DNA of 64,000 nt from Nocardioides immobilis (GCF_003515065.1 NZ_QXGH01000014.1:62001-126000); one strand, 5' to 3'. Shown: positions 36,206 through 47,252, counted from the first letter of the stretch. Numbers and translations are program-made. Notes: a model not told the origin generated them from the sequence alone.

Positions 36206-36799
36206 TCAGTTCTCCTTGAACGGGAAGCCGAGCTGCTTCAGCAGCGCGCGACCCTGCTCGTCGTTGGTCGCAGTGGTGACGATCGTGATGTCCATGCCGC
36301 GGCTGCGGTCGACCTTGTCCTGGTCGATCTCGTGGAACATGACCTGCTCGGTGAGACCGAAGGTGTAGTTGCCCTTGCCGTCGAACTGCTTCGGGCTCAG
36401 ACCACGGAAGTCACGGATACGCGGCAGCGCGAGCGTCAGCAGCCGGTCCAGGAACTCCCACATCCGGTCGCCGCGCAGCGTGACGTGCGTGCCGATCGGC
36501 ATGCCCTCGCGCAGCTTGAACTGGGCGATCGACTTGCGGGCCTTGGTGACGGCCGGCTTCTGGCCGGTGATCGCCGTCAGGTCGCGGATGGCGCCCTCGA
36601 TCAGCTTCGAGTCGCGAGCCGCCTCGCCGACACCCATGTTGACCACGATCTTGGTCAGGCCGGGCACCTGCATGATGTTGGCGATCTCGAACTCCGACCG
36701 CAGCGCGGGGAGGATCTCCTCGCGGTACCTGGTCTTGAGCCGCGGGGTGACCTTCGCCGAAGACTCCGTCACGGGCGCCTCTGTTGCCTGCTCGCTCAT
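36206..36799 (-). CDS. rplE: 50S ribosomal protein L5
   Basis: 197 residues. An N-terminal tail of about 17 residues precedes [16 protein letters not shown]. Then [37 protein letters not shown] (parts) and [14 protein letters not shown]. It binds 5S rRNA and touches the small subunit. Its ATG shares one base with the rplX stop (TGATG). Confidence 0.97.
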   Translation of the reverse strand: MSEQATEAPVTESSAKVTPRLKTRYREEILPALRSEFEIANIMQVPGLTKIVVNMGVGEAARDSKLIEGAIRDLTAITGQKPAVTKARKSIAQFKLREGMPIGTHVTLRGDRMWEFLDRLLTLALPRIRDFRGLSPKQFDGKGNYTFGLTEQVMFHEIDQDKVDRSRGMDITIVTTATNDEQGRALLKQLGFPFKEN

Positions 36800-37185
36800 C
36801 AGATTTCCTTCCCCGTCTTGCGGGAGATCCGGACGCTGCGCGTCGACGGGTACTCCGAGCCGTCGGGGCGACGCTTGGTGACCTCGACCCGCTTGTAGGC
36901 CACGCGGGTGACGCCGTCACCCTCGACCAGCATCACGTTGGAGACGTGGATGGGGGCCTCGGTGGTGATGATCCCGCCGGTGTTGCCGGCGCGACCGCCC
37001 TGGTTGACGACCTTGGTGTGCTTCTTGATCCGGTTGACGCCCTCGACGATCACCCGCTGCTCCTCGCGGAGCACCTTGATGACCTTGCCCTCGGCGCCCT
37101 TGTCCTTGCCCGCGATCACCTTGACGGTGTCGCCCTTCTTGATGGCGATCTTCGCCGGCTTCTTCTGGGCGTTCGACTTGGTCAT
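36799..37185 (-). CDS. rplX: 50S ribosomal protein L24
   Basis: 128 residues. The KOW motif [20 protein letters not shown] (part) and [12 protein letters not shown] identify L24, an early assembly protein. ATG 37185 shares one base with the rplN stop (TGATG); a GTG one codon earlier would overlap it as GTGA. Both give a coupled start. Confidence 0.97.
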   Translation of the reverse strand: MTKSNAQKKPAKIAIKKGDTVKVIAGKDKGAEGKVIKVLREEQRVIVEGVNRIKKHTKVVNQGGRAGNTGGIITTEAPIHVSNVMLVEGDGVTRVAYKRVEVTKRRPDGSEYPSTRSVRISRKTGKEI

Positions 37186-37553
37186 CACAGCACCTCCGGC
37201 GCGAGCGAGATGATCTTCATGAACTTCTTCTCCCGCAGCTCGCGGCCGACGGGACCGAAGATGCGGGTGCCGCGCGGCTCGCCGTCGCTCTTGAGGATCA
37301 CGGCGGCGTTCTCGTCGAACTTGATGTAAGAACCGTCGGAACGACGGCGCTCCTTGACGGTCCGGACGATGACGGCCTTGACGACGTCACCCTTCTTCAC
37401 GTTGCCACCGGGGATCGCGTCCTTCACGGTGGCGACGATGGTGTCGCCGATCCCGGCGTAGCGTCGACCCGAGCCACCGAGAACCCGGATGCAAAGGATC
37501 TCCTTGGCACCGGTGTTGTCGGCGACCTTGAGTCGCGACTCCTGCTGAATCAT
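37185..37553 (-). CDS. rplN: 50S ribosomal protein L14
   Basis: 122 residues: [20 protein letters not shown] start, then [16 protein letters not shown] and [15 protein letters not shown]. It contacts the small subunit and is the binding site of the silencing factor RsfS. It is the first gene of the spc group; the 80-base gap from rpsQ (37554-37633) probably carries the spc promoter or leader, but I see no certain -10 there. Confidence 0.98.
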   Translation of the reverse strand: MIQQESRLKVADNTGAKEILCIRVLGGSGRRYAGIGDTIVATVKDAIPGGNVKKGDVVKAVIVRTVKERRRSDGSYIKFDENAAVILKSDGEPRGTRIFGPVGRELREKKFMKIISLAPEVL

Positions 37554-37633
37554 TTCTTCTCCTGGTTGTCGTGCCGGTTCTCAGCGCCTCGCGAGCGGTG
37601 AGCCTGGCCGAACTTGCCGAAAATTTGGTGGAG

Positions 37634-37924
37634 CTACTTGGCCCGCTCGAGGATCTGGACGACGCGCCAGCGCTTGGTCGCGGACAGCGGCCGGGTCTCC
37701 ATGATCAGGACGCGGTCACCGACACCACACTCGTTCTGCTCGTCGTGCGCCTTCAGCCGGGTGTTGCGCCGCAGCACCTTGCCGTACAGCGCGTGCTTGA
37801 CGCGGTCCTCGACGGACACGACGACGGTCTTGTCCATCTTGTCGCTGACGACCATGCCCTCGCGCGTCTTGCGCGAGTTGCGCTCGACGGTGCCGTTGGC
37901 GCCCTCGTTTGACTCAGTGCTCAT
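37634..37924 (-). CDS. rpsQ: 30S ribosomal protein S17
   Basis: 96 residues. A polar N-terminal extension of about 17 residues ([13 protein letters not shown]) precedes [19 protein letters not shown] (part) and [19 protein letters not shown] (part). It is the last gene of the S10 group. The ATG overlaps the rpmC stop by four bases (ATGA). Confidence 0.97.
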   Translation of the reverse strand: MSTESNEGANGTVERNSRKTREGMVVSDKMDKTVVVSVEDRVKHALYGKVLRRNTRLKAHDEQNECGVGDRVLIMETRPLSATKRWRVVQILERAK

Positions 37925-38160
37925 GCGCTCTCCTCCTCCGAACCCGGGGCGGTCCGGATGCCGAGCTCGCGCTCACGCACCACGGTGTAGATCCGGGCGA
38001 TGTCCTTCTTGACCGTGCGGAGCCGACCGTGGGACTCCAGCTGGCCGGTGGCCGCCTGGAACCGCAGGTTGAACAGCTCCTCCTTGGCCTCGCGCAGCTT
38101 GGCCTCGAGGTCGATGTCGTTGAGCTCGTCGAGCTCGTGGGCCTTGACGTCCTGACTCAT
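37921..38160 (-). CDS. rpmC: 50S ribosomal protein L29
   Basis: 79 residues. The two-helix L29 core is present: [20 protein letters not shown] (start of helix 1), [17 protein letters not shown] and [15 protein letters not shown]. The end is acidic (GSEEESA). It lies at the peptide exit tunnel, where trigger factor and SRP dock. ATG shares one base with the rplP stop (TGATG). Confidence 0.97.
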   Translation of the reverse strand: MSQDVKAHELDELNDIDLEAKLREAKEELFNLRFQAATGQLESHGRLRTVKKDIARIYTVVRERELGIRTAPGSEEESA

Positions 38161-38579
38161 CAGAACTCACCAGCCTCTCGGGTGATGAAGCGGCACTTCA
38201 TGGGCAGCTTGTGGATGGCACGGCGCATCGCCTCGCGAGCGGTTTCCTCGTCCACACCGGACAGCTCGAACATGACGCGACCGGGCTTGACGTTGGCGAC
38301 CCACCACTCGGGCGAGCCCTTACCGGAACCCATCCGGGTCTCGGCCGGCTTCTTGGTCAGCGGGCGGTCCGGGTAGATGTTGATCCACACCTTGCCGCCA
38401 CGCTTGATGTGGCGGGTCATGGCGATACGCGCGGACTCGATCTGCCGGTTGGTCACGTAGTGACCCTCGACCGCCTGGATCCCGAAGTCACCGAACGCGA
38501 GCGTGGTGCCACCCTTCGCGGCACCCCGACGCTTCGGGTGGTGCTGCTTGCGGTGCTTGACGCGACGCGGCATCAACAT
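38160..38579 (-). CDS. rplP: 50S ribosomal protein L16
   Basis: 139 residues: [19 protein letters not shown] start, [20 protein letters not shown] (part), [17 protein letters not shown] and [14 protein letters not shown]. It supports the A-site tRNA and the peptidyl transferase centre. Three bases separate it from rpsC. Confidence 0.98.
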   Translation of the reverse strand: MLMPRRVKHRKQHHPKRRGAAKGGTTLAFGDFGIQAVEGHYVTNRQIESARIAMTRHIKRGGKVWINIYPDRPLTKKPAETRMGSGKGSPEWWVANVKPGRVMFELSGVDEETAREAMRRAIHKLPMKCRFITREAGEF

Positions 38580-38582
38580 GGC

Positions 38583-39407
38583 TCAGGACTCCGTTCCGCT
38601 GGTGGGAGCAGTCGGCTCGGCCTGGGCGGCACCGGCGTCGGCGGCCGGAGCCTCGCGGTCCGAGCGGGTCGGACGGTCGCCGCGCGACCCACGGGTCGGA
38701 CGGTCCCCGCCACGCGTGGGACGGCCACCGCGGCCGGGGACACCGGCGCGGGCAGCGGCCTGGGCCTGACGCTCGGCACGGGTGCCGGCGACCTCGCCCT
38801 TGTAGATCCACACCTTCACGCCGATCCGGCCGAAGGTGGTGCGGGCCTCGTAGAAGCCGTAGTCGATGTCGGCACGCAGCGTGTGCAGCGGGACGCGACC
38901 CTCGCGGTAGAACTCGGTGCGCGACATCTCGGCGCCGTTGAGGCGGCCGGAGCACTGGATCCGGATGCCCTTGGCACCGGAACGCATCGAGGTCTGCATG
39001 GCCTTGCGCATCGCGCGGCGGAACTGGACACGGCCCGACAGCTGCTCCGCGACGCCCTGGGCGACGAGCTGAGCGTCGACCTCGGGGTTCTTGACCTCGA
39101 GGATGTTCAGCTGGACCTGCTTGCCGGTGAGCTTCTCGAGCTCGCCACGGATCCGGTCGGCCTCCGCGCCGCGGCGGCCGATGACGATGCCCGGCCGGGC
39201 GGTGTGGATGTCGACGCGGACCCGGTCACGGGTGCGCTCGATCTCGACCTTGGCGATGCCGGCCCGCTCCATGCCCTTGGAGAGCAGCTTGCGGATCGCG
39301 ACGTCCTCGCCGACGTACGCCTTGTAGAGCTTGTCGGCGTACCAGCGCGACTTGTGGTCGGTGGAGATTCCGAGGCGGAAGCCGTTCGGGTTGATCTTCT
39401 GACCCAT
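38583..39407 (-). CDS. rpsC: 30S ribosomal protein S3
   Basis: 274 residues. The KH domain ([14 protein letters not shown] start, then [17 protein letters not shown]) and the S3 C-terminal domain ([20 protein letters not shown], part) are standard. A tail of about 60 residues after residue 212 contains repeated RPTRG/DRPTR units and then an Ala/Pro/Ser-rich end. S3 forms the mRNA entry channel. Its ATG shares one base with the rplV stop (TAATG). Confidence 0.97.
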   Translation of the reverse strand: MGQKINPNGFRLGISTDHKSRWYADKLYKAYVGEDVAIRKLLSKGMERAGIAKVEIERTRDRVRVDIHTARPGIVIGRRGAEADRIRGELEKLTGKQVQLNILEVKNPEVDAQLVAQGVAEQLSGRVQFRRAMRKAMQTSMRSGAKGIRIQCSGRLNGAEMSRTEFYREGRVPLHTLRADIDYGFYEARTTFGRIGVKVWIYKGEVAGTRAERQAQAAARAGVPGRGGRPTRGGDRPTRGSRGDRPTRSDREAPAADAGAAQAEPTAPTSGTES

Positions 39408-39835
39408 TACTTCTTGGCCCCCTTCTTGGACTGCGCGACAACTTCTGCGGGCTGGACCACGATCGTGATGTGGCTGGTGCGCTTGTTGATCCGGGTGGCC
39501 CGGCCCTGCGCACGCGGGCGCCAGCGCTTCATCGTGGGGCCCTCGTCGACCTGCGCGACCGAGACGACCAGGTCACCGGTGGGCAGGCCCTCGGTGGTCC
39601 CGGCGTTGGCGATGGCGCTGTCGAGCACCTTGCCGACGGTCTTGGCAGCGGCCTGCGGGGTGAACGCGAGGATCGACTGCGCCTCGTCCACGGGCAGGCC
39701 GCGGACCAGGTCGACGACCCGGCGGGCCTTCATCGGAGTGATCCGGACGTAGCGCGCGCTCGCGAACGCACCCGGCTGGTCGCCGAGGAGCGTGTCGCGG
39801 CGGGCGCTGGTGCGCCGGCGGTCGGTGGTGGTCAT
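39407..39835 (-). CDS. rplV: 50S ribosomal protein L22
   Basis: 142 residues from ATG 39835. An N-terminal extension of about 25 residues precedes [20 protein letters not shown] (part). [12 protein letters not shown] and the tunnel hairpin [19 protein letters not shown] follow. The hairpin tip narrows the exit tunnel where macrolides bind. The ATG overlaps the rpsS stop by four bases (ATGA); the longer open frame upstream is an rpsS shadow. Confidence 0.97.
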   Translation of the reverse strand: MTTTDRRRTSARRDTLLGDQPGAFASARYVRITPMKARRVVDLVRGLPVDEAQSILAFTPQAAAKTVGKVLDSAIANAGTTEGLPTGDLVVSVAQVDEGPTMKRWRPRAQGRATRINKRTSHITIVVQPAEVVAQSKKGAKK

Positions 39836-40113
39836 CGACGACGTCCCTTCCGGTCTTCCTTGACGTGGCCGCGGTAGGTGCGGGTGGGGGCGAACTCGCC
39901 CAGCTTGTGGCCGACCATGGAGTCGGACACGAACACCGGCACGTGCTTGCGACCGTCGTGGACGGCGATCGTGTGGCCGATCATCGCCGGGACGATCATC
40001 GAGCGGCGCGACCACGTCTTGATGACGTTGTGGCTGCCCTTCTCGTTCTCGGCGTCCACCTTCTTCATCAGGTGGTCGTCGACGAAGGGGCCCTTCTTCA
40101 GGCTGCGAGGCAT
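39832..40113 (-). CDS. rpsS: 30S ribosomal protein S19
   Basis: 93 residues: [20 protein letters not shown] start, then [20 protein letters not shown] (part) and [17 protein letters not shown]. It lies in the head of the small subunit close to S13. It is 5 bases after rplB and overlaps rplV by four bases. Confidence 0.98.
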   Translation of the reverse strand: MPRSLKKGPFVDDHLMKKVDAENEKGSHNVIKTWSRRSMIVPAMIGHTIAVHDGRKHVPVFVSDSMVGHKLGEFAPTRTYRGHVKEDRKGRRR

Positions 40114-40118
40114 CTTGG

Positions 40119-40955
<837 letters not shown>

Positions 40956-40984
40956 ATCTCTTCAGTCCTCGTATCAGAGCCCGG

Positions 40985-41290
40985 TCAGGCGACCGGACCT
41001 CCGAAGATGTCGATGCGGTGGCCCTCGGCGAGGCTGACGATCGCGCGCTTGGTGTCCTTGCGCTTGCCCATGCCGAACTTGGTACGGCGGGTCTTGCCCT
41101 GACGGTTCATCGTGTTGACCGAGGTCACCTTGACGTTGAACACCTTCTCGACCGCGATCTTGATCTCGGTCTTGTTGGCGTCCGGGTGCACCAGGAAGGT
41201 GTACTTGTTGACGTCGAGCAGGCTGTAGCTCTTCTCCGACACGACCGGCGCGATCAGGATGTCGCGGTGGTCCTTGTGCAGGGTGCTCAC
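40985..41290 (-). CDS. rplW: 50S ribosomal protein L23
   Basis: 101 residues: [17 protein letters not shown] and [19 protein letters not shown] (part) are L23 marks, then [13 protein letters not shown]. It forms the tunnel-exit dock for SRP and trigger factor. The GTG start overlaps the rplD stop by four bases (GTGA). Confidence 0.97.
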   Translation of the reverse strand: MSTLHKDHRDILIAPVVSEKSYSLLDVNKYTFLVHPDANKTEIKIAVEKVFNVKVTSVNTMNRQGKTRRTKFGMGKRKDTKRAIVSLAEGHRIDIFGGPVA

Positions 41291-41934
41291 TTGTCTGCCT
41301 CCTCAGTCGACACCGGCTTCTTGCCGTAGGCGGCGCCGGAGACGAACGCGTCGTACGCGCCCTTGCTGAAGACCACGTCGTCGCTCGCGAGCACGTCGTA
41401 GGTGTTCAGCTGGTCGACGGCGACCAGGTGCACCTCGGGGGCGTTGCGCAGCGACAGCCAGGTGACGGTGTCGGTGCGCTCGAGGACCACGAGGTAGTTG
41501 TTGCGGTCGGTCAGCGAGCTGAGCGCGGCCAGGGCGTCCTTGGTCGACGGCTTGTCGCCGGAGACCAGGCCCTCGACCACGTGGATCCGCTCGTTGCGGG
41601 CCCGGTCGGTGAGGGCGCCACGCAGGGCGGCGGCCTTCATCTTCTTCGGGGTCCGCTGGCTGTAGTCACGCGGCTGCGGGCCGTGGACGACGCCACCGCC
41701 GGCGAACTGCGGAGCGCGGGTCGAGCCCTGACGGGCGCGGCCGGTGCCCTTCTGCTTGTAGGGCTTGCGGCCACCGCCGCGCACGTCGGCGCGGGTCTTG
41801 GTGGCGTGCGTGCCCTGACGCGCAGCAGCCTGCTGGGCGACGACGACCTGGTGGATCAGCGGGATGCTGACCTCGACGTCGAAGATCTCGTTGGGGAGCT
41901 CGACCTTCACGGTCTTGACACTGCTCTTGGCCAT
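41287..41934 (-). CDS. rplD: 50S ribosomal protein L4
   Basis: 215 residues. The central loop that reaches the exit tunnel is clear: [20 protein letters not shown] (part) and [19 protein letters not shown] (part). In E. coli L4 also represses the S10 operon through its leader. It lies 5 bases after rplC. A bias to acidic ends (STEEADK) is normal. Confidence 0.97.
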   Translation of the reverse strand: MAKSSVKTVKVELPNEIFDVEVSIPLIHQVVVAQQAAARQGTHATKTRADVRGGGRKPYKQKGTGRARQGSTRAPQFAGGGVVHGPQPRDYSQRTPKKMKAAALRGALTDRARNERIHVVEGLVSGDKPSTKDALAALSSLTDRNNYLVVLERTDTVTWLSLRNAPEVHLVAVDQLNTYDVLASDDVVFSKGAYDAFVSGAAYGKKPVSTEEADK

Positions 41935-41939
41935 GTCGA

Positions 41940-42590
41940 TCAGCCCTTCTTCGCAGAGGTCCGGAGGACGATGACGCCACCCTTGGGGCCGGGAACGGCG
42001 CCCTTGAGCAGGATCAGGCCCTTCTCGACGTCGACCGCGTGGACGGTGACGTTCTGGGTGGTGACGGTGTCGCTACCCATCCGGCCGGCCATCCGCATGC
42101 CCTTGAAGACACGGCCGGGGGTGGCGCACGCGCCGATCGAGCCCGGCTTGCGGTGGTTGCGGTGGGCACCGTGCGAGGCGCTCACGCCGGCGAAGCCGTG
42201 GCGCTTCATGACACCGGCGAAGCCCTTGCCCTTGCTGGTGCCGGTCACGTCGATGACGGTGCCCGGCTCGAAGGTGTCGACCGGGAGCTCCTGGCCCACG
42301 GTGTAGGTCGGGGCGTCCGCCGTACGGATCTCGATGAGGTGACGGCGCGGGGTCGTGCCGGCCTTGGCGAAGTGACCCGCCTGCGGCTGGTTGACCTTGC
42401 GGCCCTCGATCTCGCCGTAGCCGATCTGGATGGCGTTGTAGCCGTCCGGCTCGGGCTGGCGGACCTGGGTCACCACGTTGGTCGTGGCCGCGATGACGGT
42501 CACGGGGACGATGCGGTTGTTCTCGTCCCAGAGCTGGGTCATGCCGAGCTTGGTGCCCAGCAGGCCCTTCACGTTGCGTTCGATCGTCAT
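41940..42590 (-). CDS. rplC: 50S ribosomal protein L3
   Basis: 216 residues from ATG 42590: [17 protein letters not shown] start, [25 protein letters not shown] motif ([19 protein letters not shown]) and [21 protein letters not shown] (part) with the loop that reaches the peptidyl transferase centre. It starts large-subunit assembly. The frame stays open upstream into rpsJ but the conserved start is here. Confidence 0.98.
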   Translation of the reverse strand: MTIERNVKGLLGTKLGMTQLWDENNRIVPVTVIAATTNVVTQVRQPEPDGYNAIQIGYGEIEGRKVNQPQAGHFAKAGTTPRRHLIEIRTADAPTYTVGQELPVDTFEPGTVIDVTGTSKGKGFAGVMKRHGFAGVSASHGAHRNHRKPGSIGACATPGRVFKGMRMAGRMGSDTVTTQNVTVHAVDVEKGLILLKGAVPGPKGGVIVLRTSAKKG

Positions 42591-42600
42591 GACAACAACC

Positions 42601-42909
42601 TCAGAGCTTGATCTCGATGTCGACGCCCGCCGGCAGGTCGAGCCGCATGAGGCTGTCGACGGTCTTCGGGGTGGGGTCGATGATGTCGATGAGGCGCTTG
42701 TGGGTGCGCATCTCGAAGTGCTCGCGGGAGTCCTTGTACTTGTGGGGCGAGCGGATGACGCAGAAGACGTTCTTCTCGGTCGGCAGCGGCACCGGGCCGG
42801 CGACCTTCGCACCCGTACGGGTGACGGTGTCAACGATCTTCCGCGCCGAGGTGTCGATCACCTCGTGGTCATAGGCCTTGAGCCTGATGCGGATCTTCTG
42901 TCCCGCCAT
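42601..42909 (-). CDS. rpsJ: 30S ribosomal protein S10
   Basis: 102 residues: [19 protein letters not shown] start, [20 protein letters not shown] (part) and [20 protein letters not shown] (part). Besides the ribosome, S10 (NusE) joins NusB in antitermination. It is the first gene of the S10 operon; GAGAGAGACC precedes the ATG. Frame upstream is open but not conserved. Confidence 0.98.
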   Translation of the reverse strand: MAGQKIRIRLKAYDHEVIDTSARKIVDTVTRTGAKVAGPVPLPTEKNVFCVIRSPHKYKDSREHFEMRTHKRLIDIIDPTPKTVDSLMRLDLPAGVDIEIKL

Positions 42910-43400
42910 AGGTCTCTCTCGTCCTTCTTCTCTCCACGCCTGCTGTGTCGAGACGTCCTCGGGTTTGAGTCGGTCCCGCCCTGTTCTCACCCCGCACCGC
43001 CGACCCCCGAGGTCGGGCGTGTCGCTGCCCAGAATCAAACTCTGTTCGGCGCACACGACCGCCGTGGCGGATCATGCTGTGTTGTCGGGGTGCCTGACGG
43101 TTCGTCAGGCTGATCGGGTCTCCTGGGTCCGGCGCTTCAGCACCACTGACCGCAATCCAGGAGCGGCTGCCCGGAGTTAGCTCCAGGACACCTGCTCGGA
43201 GACACGATTCAGTAGTCAAGATGTGCCGCACCCCGACAGTCCCGTCGGAGCAACCTGGATATCTTGGCAGAGATCCCGCCCGGCCACAAAATCGCAGCCG
43301 CCTTGGTGAAAGGATGGCGCCGTCCCCCGGACCGGAGCCCTGCTCGGTCCGGGTTTCTCTGACATCCTGCAGGGCCGGGTGAGCGTGCAGAAGGAGTGCG
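42910..43400. promoter_or_regulatory. Divergent control region between rpsJ and the membrane-protein operon
   Basis: A 491-bp stretch without a gene. It should hold the S10 operon leader on the minus strand: a perfect 8-bp hairpin with a GTT loop lies at 43092-43110, a smaller one at 43001-43015 (CGACC...GGTCG), and GGAGC...GCTCC at 43161-43186. TATCTT at 43260-43265 could be a -10 for the plus-strand operon, whose first gene has AAGGAG at 43391-43396. I could not find a convincing -35/-10 pair for rpsJ. Confidence 0.5.
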
Positions 43401-44477
43401 ATGACGGGGACACCGCACCACTACCCTCCGCCGGGCGCACCGCCCCCGGAGGAGCCGCCCCGTCCGGCCACCCCGGCGGCACCGGCGGCCCCCGTCGCTG
43501 GTCCGCCCGTGCTGGGCATGCTCGGCGCCGCCCACAAGCCCGGCGCGATCCCGCTCCGGCCGCTCGGCCTCGGCAACATCTACGACGGCGCGTTCCGGAT
43601 CATCCGGTTCAACCCCAAGGCGACCGTCGGCTCGGCTGTCCTGGTGACCGCGGTCGCGATGATCATCCCGATCGTGGTCAGCGTGGTCATCGCGTTCACC
43701 GTCGGGACGGGCATCAGCTCCGACGGCCAGGCCTCCGAGGACCTGAGCACCGCGGAGGCGCTCGGGCTCCTGGGCTCGTTCGGATCCCTCTTCCTCGGGA
43801 TCTACGCGGCGCAGCTCGGGATCGTCTTCGTGGTCGGCATGGTCTCCCACGTCACCAGAGCCGCGGCCGTCGGCCGGCGGCTCAGCCTGGCCGAGGCGTG
43901 GGCCGCGACGTACGGGAAGCGCTGGCGGCTGCTCGGACAGGCTCTTCTGGTCGGCCTCGTCAGCACCGTCGCGATCGTGGCGGTCGTCCTGCTGGTCGTG
44001 CTCGTCGCCGTGCTCACCGGCGACGTGCTCATCACCGTGCTGGTCGGTCTCGTCGCCACGTTCGGCGCGATCCCGCTGTTCGCATGGCTCTGGATCCGCG
44101 TGGTCTACCTCGCCACCCCGGCCCTGATGCTCGAGCCGATCGGCGTCTTCCAGTCGTTCGGACGGACCTGGCGGCTCACCGCCGGCCAGTTCTGGCGGAC
44201 CCTCGGCATCGGCCTGCTCACCCTCCTGATCGTGCAGGTCGCGGGCGGCATCCTCACCACGCCGGTCACCATCGGTGGCCAGCTCCTCGCGGTCGTCCTG
44301 CCCGAGTACTCCGTCCTCGTCCTGGTCCTCGCCCAGGCGATCGCGCTGATCATCCAGAACGCGTTCGTCGCACCGTTCACGGCCGCGGTGACCTCGCTGC
44401 AGTACCTCGACCAGCGGATGCGCAAGGAGGCGTACGACGTCGAGCTCATGCGTGAGGCCGGGCTGATCCCGCGGTGA
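43401..44477 (+). CDS. Polytopic membrane protein (glycerophosphodiesterase membrane-domain-like)
   Basis: 358 residues. A Pro/Ala-rich cytoplasmic N-terminus of about 50 residues leads to the family signature RPLGLGNIYDGAFRIIRFNP (part), which resembles the membrane domain found on some glycerophosphodiester phosphodiesterases but without the enzyme. Five or six hydrophobic segments follow between about residues 74 and 335. AAGGAG precedes the ATG. It begins an operon (DUF4129, DUF4350, MoxR, DUF58) whose order matches Mycobacterium Rv3689-Rv3693 as I recall it. Function unknown, probably part of an envelope complex. Confidence 0.8.
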   Translation: MTGTPHHYPPPGAPPPEEPPRPATPAAPAAPVAGPPVLGMLGAAHKPGAIPLRPLGLGNIYDGAFRIIRFNPKATVGSAVLVTAVAMIIPIVVSVVIAFTVGTGISSDGQASEDLSTAEALGLLGSFGSLFLGIYAAQLGIVFVVGMVSHVTRAAAVGRRLSLAEAWAATYGKRWRLLGQALLVGLVSTVAIVAVVLLVVLVAVLTGDVLITVLVGLVATFGAIPLFAWLWIRVVYLATPALMLEPIGVFQSFGRTWRLTAGQFWRTLGIGLLTLLIVQVAGGILTTPVTIGGQLLAVVLPEYSVLVLVLAQAIALIIQNAFVAPFTAAVTSLQYLDQRMRKEAYDVELMREAGLIPR

Positions 44478-45118
44478 CCCTCATCGTCCCTGCAGCGCCG
44501 CTGCTCGTCGCCGACCCGCCGCTCGACCCCAGCGGCGAGGAGGCCCGGTCACTGCTCCGTCGGGAGCTCGCCCGTCCGGAGTACCACGACGCGAACCTCG
44601 TCGAGCGGATCGGGAACTGGATCCGGCGCCGGTTCGACGACGGCGTCGGCGCTGCCCAGGACGTCCCGCCGATCGGCACGTTCGCGGCGATCGTGGTCGG
44701 GCTGCTGATCCTCACCGGGGTCGTGATGCTCGTGTCCCGCGCCCGCCGTACGGCGCGGGCCCGGGCCGACCGCTCACCGGCCCTGACCGGCGAGGTGATC
44801 ACCGCAGCCGCGCTGCGCGCCCGCGCCGAGGCGGCGCTGACAGGAGGGCGTTTCGACGACGCGCTCGTCGACGCCTTCCGCGCGCTCGCCGTACGTCAGG
44901 TCGAGCGCGGCCGGATCGAGGACCTCCCGCAGGCCACGGCCCACGAGCTCGCGGCCGGCCTCGGGGCCGAGTTCCCGGCGCAGCGCCACCTCATCGACCG
45001 CAGCGCCGACCTCTTCGACTCCGTCCTGTACGGCGACCACCCCGCCACCCGCGAGCAGGCCGTCGACACGCTCGCTCTCGACGACGAGCTCAGTGGCCGA
45101 CGGGAGCGCGCCCGATGA
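44474..45118 (+). CDS. DUF4129-domain membrane protein
   Basis: 214 residues. It has one central membrane segment (about 77-95, TFAAIVVGLLILTGVVMLV in part), a conserved stretch before it (RRELARPEYHDANLVERI) and a cytoplasmic DUF4129 region after it: ALTGGRFDDALVDAFRALAV, RTAHELA-like PQATAHELAAGL and SADLFDSVLYGDHPAT. In actinobacteria this domain sits beside MoxR and DUF58 genes. GTG 44474 overlaps the upstream stop by four bases (GTGA). The biochemical role is not known. Confidence 0.82.
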   Translation: MTLIVPAAPLLVADPPLDPSGEEARSLLRRELARPEYHDANLVERIGNWIRRRFDDGVGAAQDVPPIGTFAAIVVGLLILTGVVMLVSRARRTARARADRSPALTGEVITAAALRARAEAALTGGRFDDALVDAFRALAVRQVERGRIEDLPQATAHELAAGLGAEFPAQRHLIDRSADLFDSVLYGDHPATREQAVDTLALDDELSGRRERAR

Positions 45119-46281
45119 CGACGACGACCGCTCCCCCGCCCACCACCGCGCCCGACCCGGGTGAGGTCGCGACGGCCGGCTTCTGGCGCCGCAACCGGGT
45201 CTGGTTCTACGTCGGCATCGCGCTGGCGGTCGCCCTCGCGCTCTCGGCCCGGGTGAGCCAGGGCGATCAGGAGTTCTCCGCACCGCTCGACCCCCAGAAC
45301 CCCGACCCGGACGGCGCCCAGGCCCTCGCTCAAGTCCTGGAGGACGAGGGGGTCGACGTCACCATCGTCCGTACGGCCGACGCGCTCCACGACGCCGAGG
45401 TCGGCCGACGGACCACGGTCCTGGTCACCGGTTCCGACCAGCTGGCGCCCAGCACCACCCGGCGTCTGCGTGACGACGCCGGCAGCGCCGAGATCGTGCT
45501 CGTCGAGCCGCCGCCGTACGTCCTCAGCGAGATCCAGGACGACGTGGAGCCCGCGCACGCCTCCGACGAGACGACCGGTGACTGCGCAGACGACCGGTTC
45601 GACGGCCTCGAGCTCGCAGTCGACGCCGCCACGGGCTACGACACGCCGGACGGCTGCTTCCCCAGCAACGACGGCTTCGTGCTGGCGCAGGGCCCCGGCG
45701 CGACGACGTACTTCGGCGCCGGCGAGGCGCTCAGCAACGACCAGGTCCTGCGCGGCGACAACGCGGCCGTCGCACTGCGGCTGCTCGGCGGGCACGACCG
45801 GCTGGTCTGGTACCTCCCGACGTACGACGACGCCGCCGACGACGAGGCCGTCAGCCTCTGGACCTTCGCGCCCTCCTGGCTGGAGCCCGCGCTGTGGCTC
45901 ACCTTCTTCGCCACGATCGCCCTGATCTGGTGGCGCGGCCGGCGGCTGGGGAGGCTCGCGACCGAGCCGCTGCCGGTCGTGGTCCGTGCCGTCGAGACGA
46001 CGCGCAGCCGCGGCCGGATGTACCGCCGCGCGGACGACCGGCCCTACGCCGGCGGTGCCCTGCGCGCCGCCGCCCGGCGCCGGCTCGCCGACCATCTCCG
46101 GCTCGGCCGGGGTGCGTCCGAGTCCGAGGTGATCACGGCCGTGGCCCACCACCTCGGCCGACCCGAGGAAGCGATCGGCGCCCTGCTCGCCCACCACGCC
46201 CCCGTCCCGGGCTCGGACCACGGACTGGTCCAGCTCGCCCAGGAACTCACCCAGCTCGACAGAGAGGTACGCCGAGGATGA
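45115..46281 (+). CDS. DUF4350-domain membrane protein
   Basis: 388 residues. One membrane segment near the N-terminus (about 27-46, VWFYVGIALAVALALSA) and one near 260 (LWLTFFATIALIWW) flank an extracytoplasmic DUF4350 domain that looks like a glutamine-amidotransferase-like fold without its catalytic residues (VLVTGSDQLAPSTTRRL). The C-terminal 100 residues are cytoplasmic and basic. It overlaps the gene before and after by four bases each (ATGA). It is the likely equivalent of Rv3691 in the MoxR2 block. Confidence 0.82.
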   Translation: MTTTTAPPPTTAPDPGEVATAGFWRRNRVWFYVGIALAVALALSARVSQGDQEFSAPLDPQNPDPDGAQALAQVLEDEGVDVTIVRTADALHDAEVGRRTTVLVTGSDQLAPSTTRRLRDDAGSAEIVLVEPPPYVLSEIQDDVEPAHASDETTGDCADDRFDGLELAVDAATGYDTPDGCFPSNDGFVLAQGPGATTYFGAGEALSNDQVLRGDNAAVALRLLGGHDRLVWYLPTYDDAADDEAVSLWTFAPSWLEPALWLTFFATIALIWWRGRRLGRLATEPLPVVVRAVETTRSRGRMYRRADDRPYAGGALRAAARRRLADHLRLGRGASESEVITAVAHHLGRPEEAIGALLAHHAPVPGSDHGLVQLAQELTQLDREVRRG

Positions 46282-47249
46282 CCGACCAGATCCCCGAGCA
46301 CGACGCACTCCGCGAGCGCCTGCTCGCCGTACGGCACGAAGTGGGCAAGGCCGTCGTCGGCCAGGACGCCGCCGTGTCCGGCCTGCTCGTCGCGCTGCTC
46401 TGCGGCGGGCACGTGCTGATGGAGGGCGTGCCCGGTACGGCGAAGACGCTCCTCGTGCGCACGCTGGCCGCGTCGCTGTCCGTCGACACCCGGCGGGTGC
46501 AGTTCACGCCCGACCTGATGCCCGGTGACATCACCGGCTCGCTGGTGATCGACAGCTCCGCCGGCGAGCTCACCTTCCGCGAGGGCCCGGTGTTCACCAA
46601 CCTGCTGCTCGCCGACGAGATCAACCGGACGCCTCCCAAGACGCAGTCCGCACTGCTCGAGGCGATGGAGGAGGGCCAGGTGTCCGCGGACGGTGTCACC
46701 CGCCCGCTCCCCCGGCCGTTCCTCGTCGCGGCGACCCAGAACCCGATCGAGTACGAAGGCACCTACCCACTGCCGGAGGCGCAGCTGGACCGGTTCCTGC
46801 TCAAGGTGATGCTGCCGGTGCCCCCGCGCACCGACGAGATCGCGATCCTCACCCGTCACGCCGATGGGTTCGACCCTCGCGACGTCGCGGCGGCAGGCGT
46901 CACGGCGGTCGCGTCGGGCACCGACATCGAGGCCGGCCAGGCCGCGGTGAAGCAGGTGCAGGTCGCGCCGGAGGTGGCGACGTACATCGTCGACATCGCG
47001 CGCGCCACCCGCGAGTCGCCGTCCCTGTCGCTCGGGGTGAGCCCGCGCGGTGCCACCGCCCTGTTGCGCGCCGCCCGCGCGTGGGCCTGGCTGTCGGGCC
47101 GCGACTTCGTGACGCCCGACGACGTCAAGGCGCTCGCGCACGCGACCCTCGTGCACCGGCTCGGCCTCCGGCCCGAGGCCGAGCTCGAGGGCGTCGACAC
47201 CGCGAAGGTGCTCTCCTCCGCTCTCGGCTCGGTCCCGGTGCCGAGGTAG
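46278..47249 (+). CDS. MoxR-family AAA+ ATPase (module 1)
   Basis: 323 residues. Walker A EGVPGTAKT, Walker B LLLADEINR, the sensor region ATQNPIEYEGTYPLPEAQLD (part) and arginine-finger helix are all intact, and MoxR-type GVSPRGATALLRAARAWAWL closes the lid domain. MoxR ATPases act as chaperones that mature or regulate partner proteins with VWA or DUF58 domains. The DUF58 partner follows 3 bases downstream. The start overlaps the DUF4350 stop (ATGA). A paralogue with its own DUF58 partner lies at 50547. Confidence 0.93.
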   Translation: MTDQIPEHDALRERLLAVRHEVGKAVVGQDAAVSGLLVALLCGGHVLMEGVPGTAKTLLVRTLAASLSVDTRRVQFTPDLMPGDITGSLVIDSSAGELTFREGPVFTNLLLADEINRTPPKTQSALLEAMEEGQVSADGVTRPLPRPFLVAATQNPIEYEGTYPLPEAQLDRFLLKVMLPVPPRTDEIAILTRHADGFDPRDVAAAGVTAVASGTDIEAGQAAVKQVQVAPEVATYIVDIARATRESPSLSLGVSPRGATALLRAARAWAWLSGRDFVTPDDVKALAHATLVHRLGLRPEAELEGVDTAKVLSSALGSVPVPR

Positions 47250-47252
47250 CCC

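Noticed and set aside
43196..43221. TTGACT on the minus strand as the -35 of the S10 promoter
   Set aside because: No acceptable -10 lies 16-19 bases downstream.
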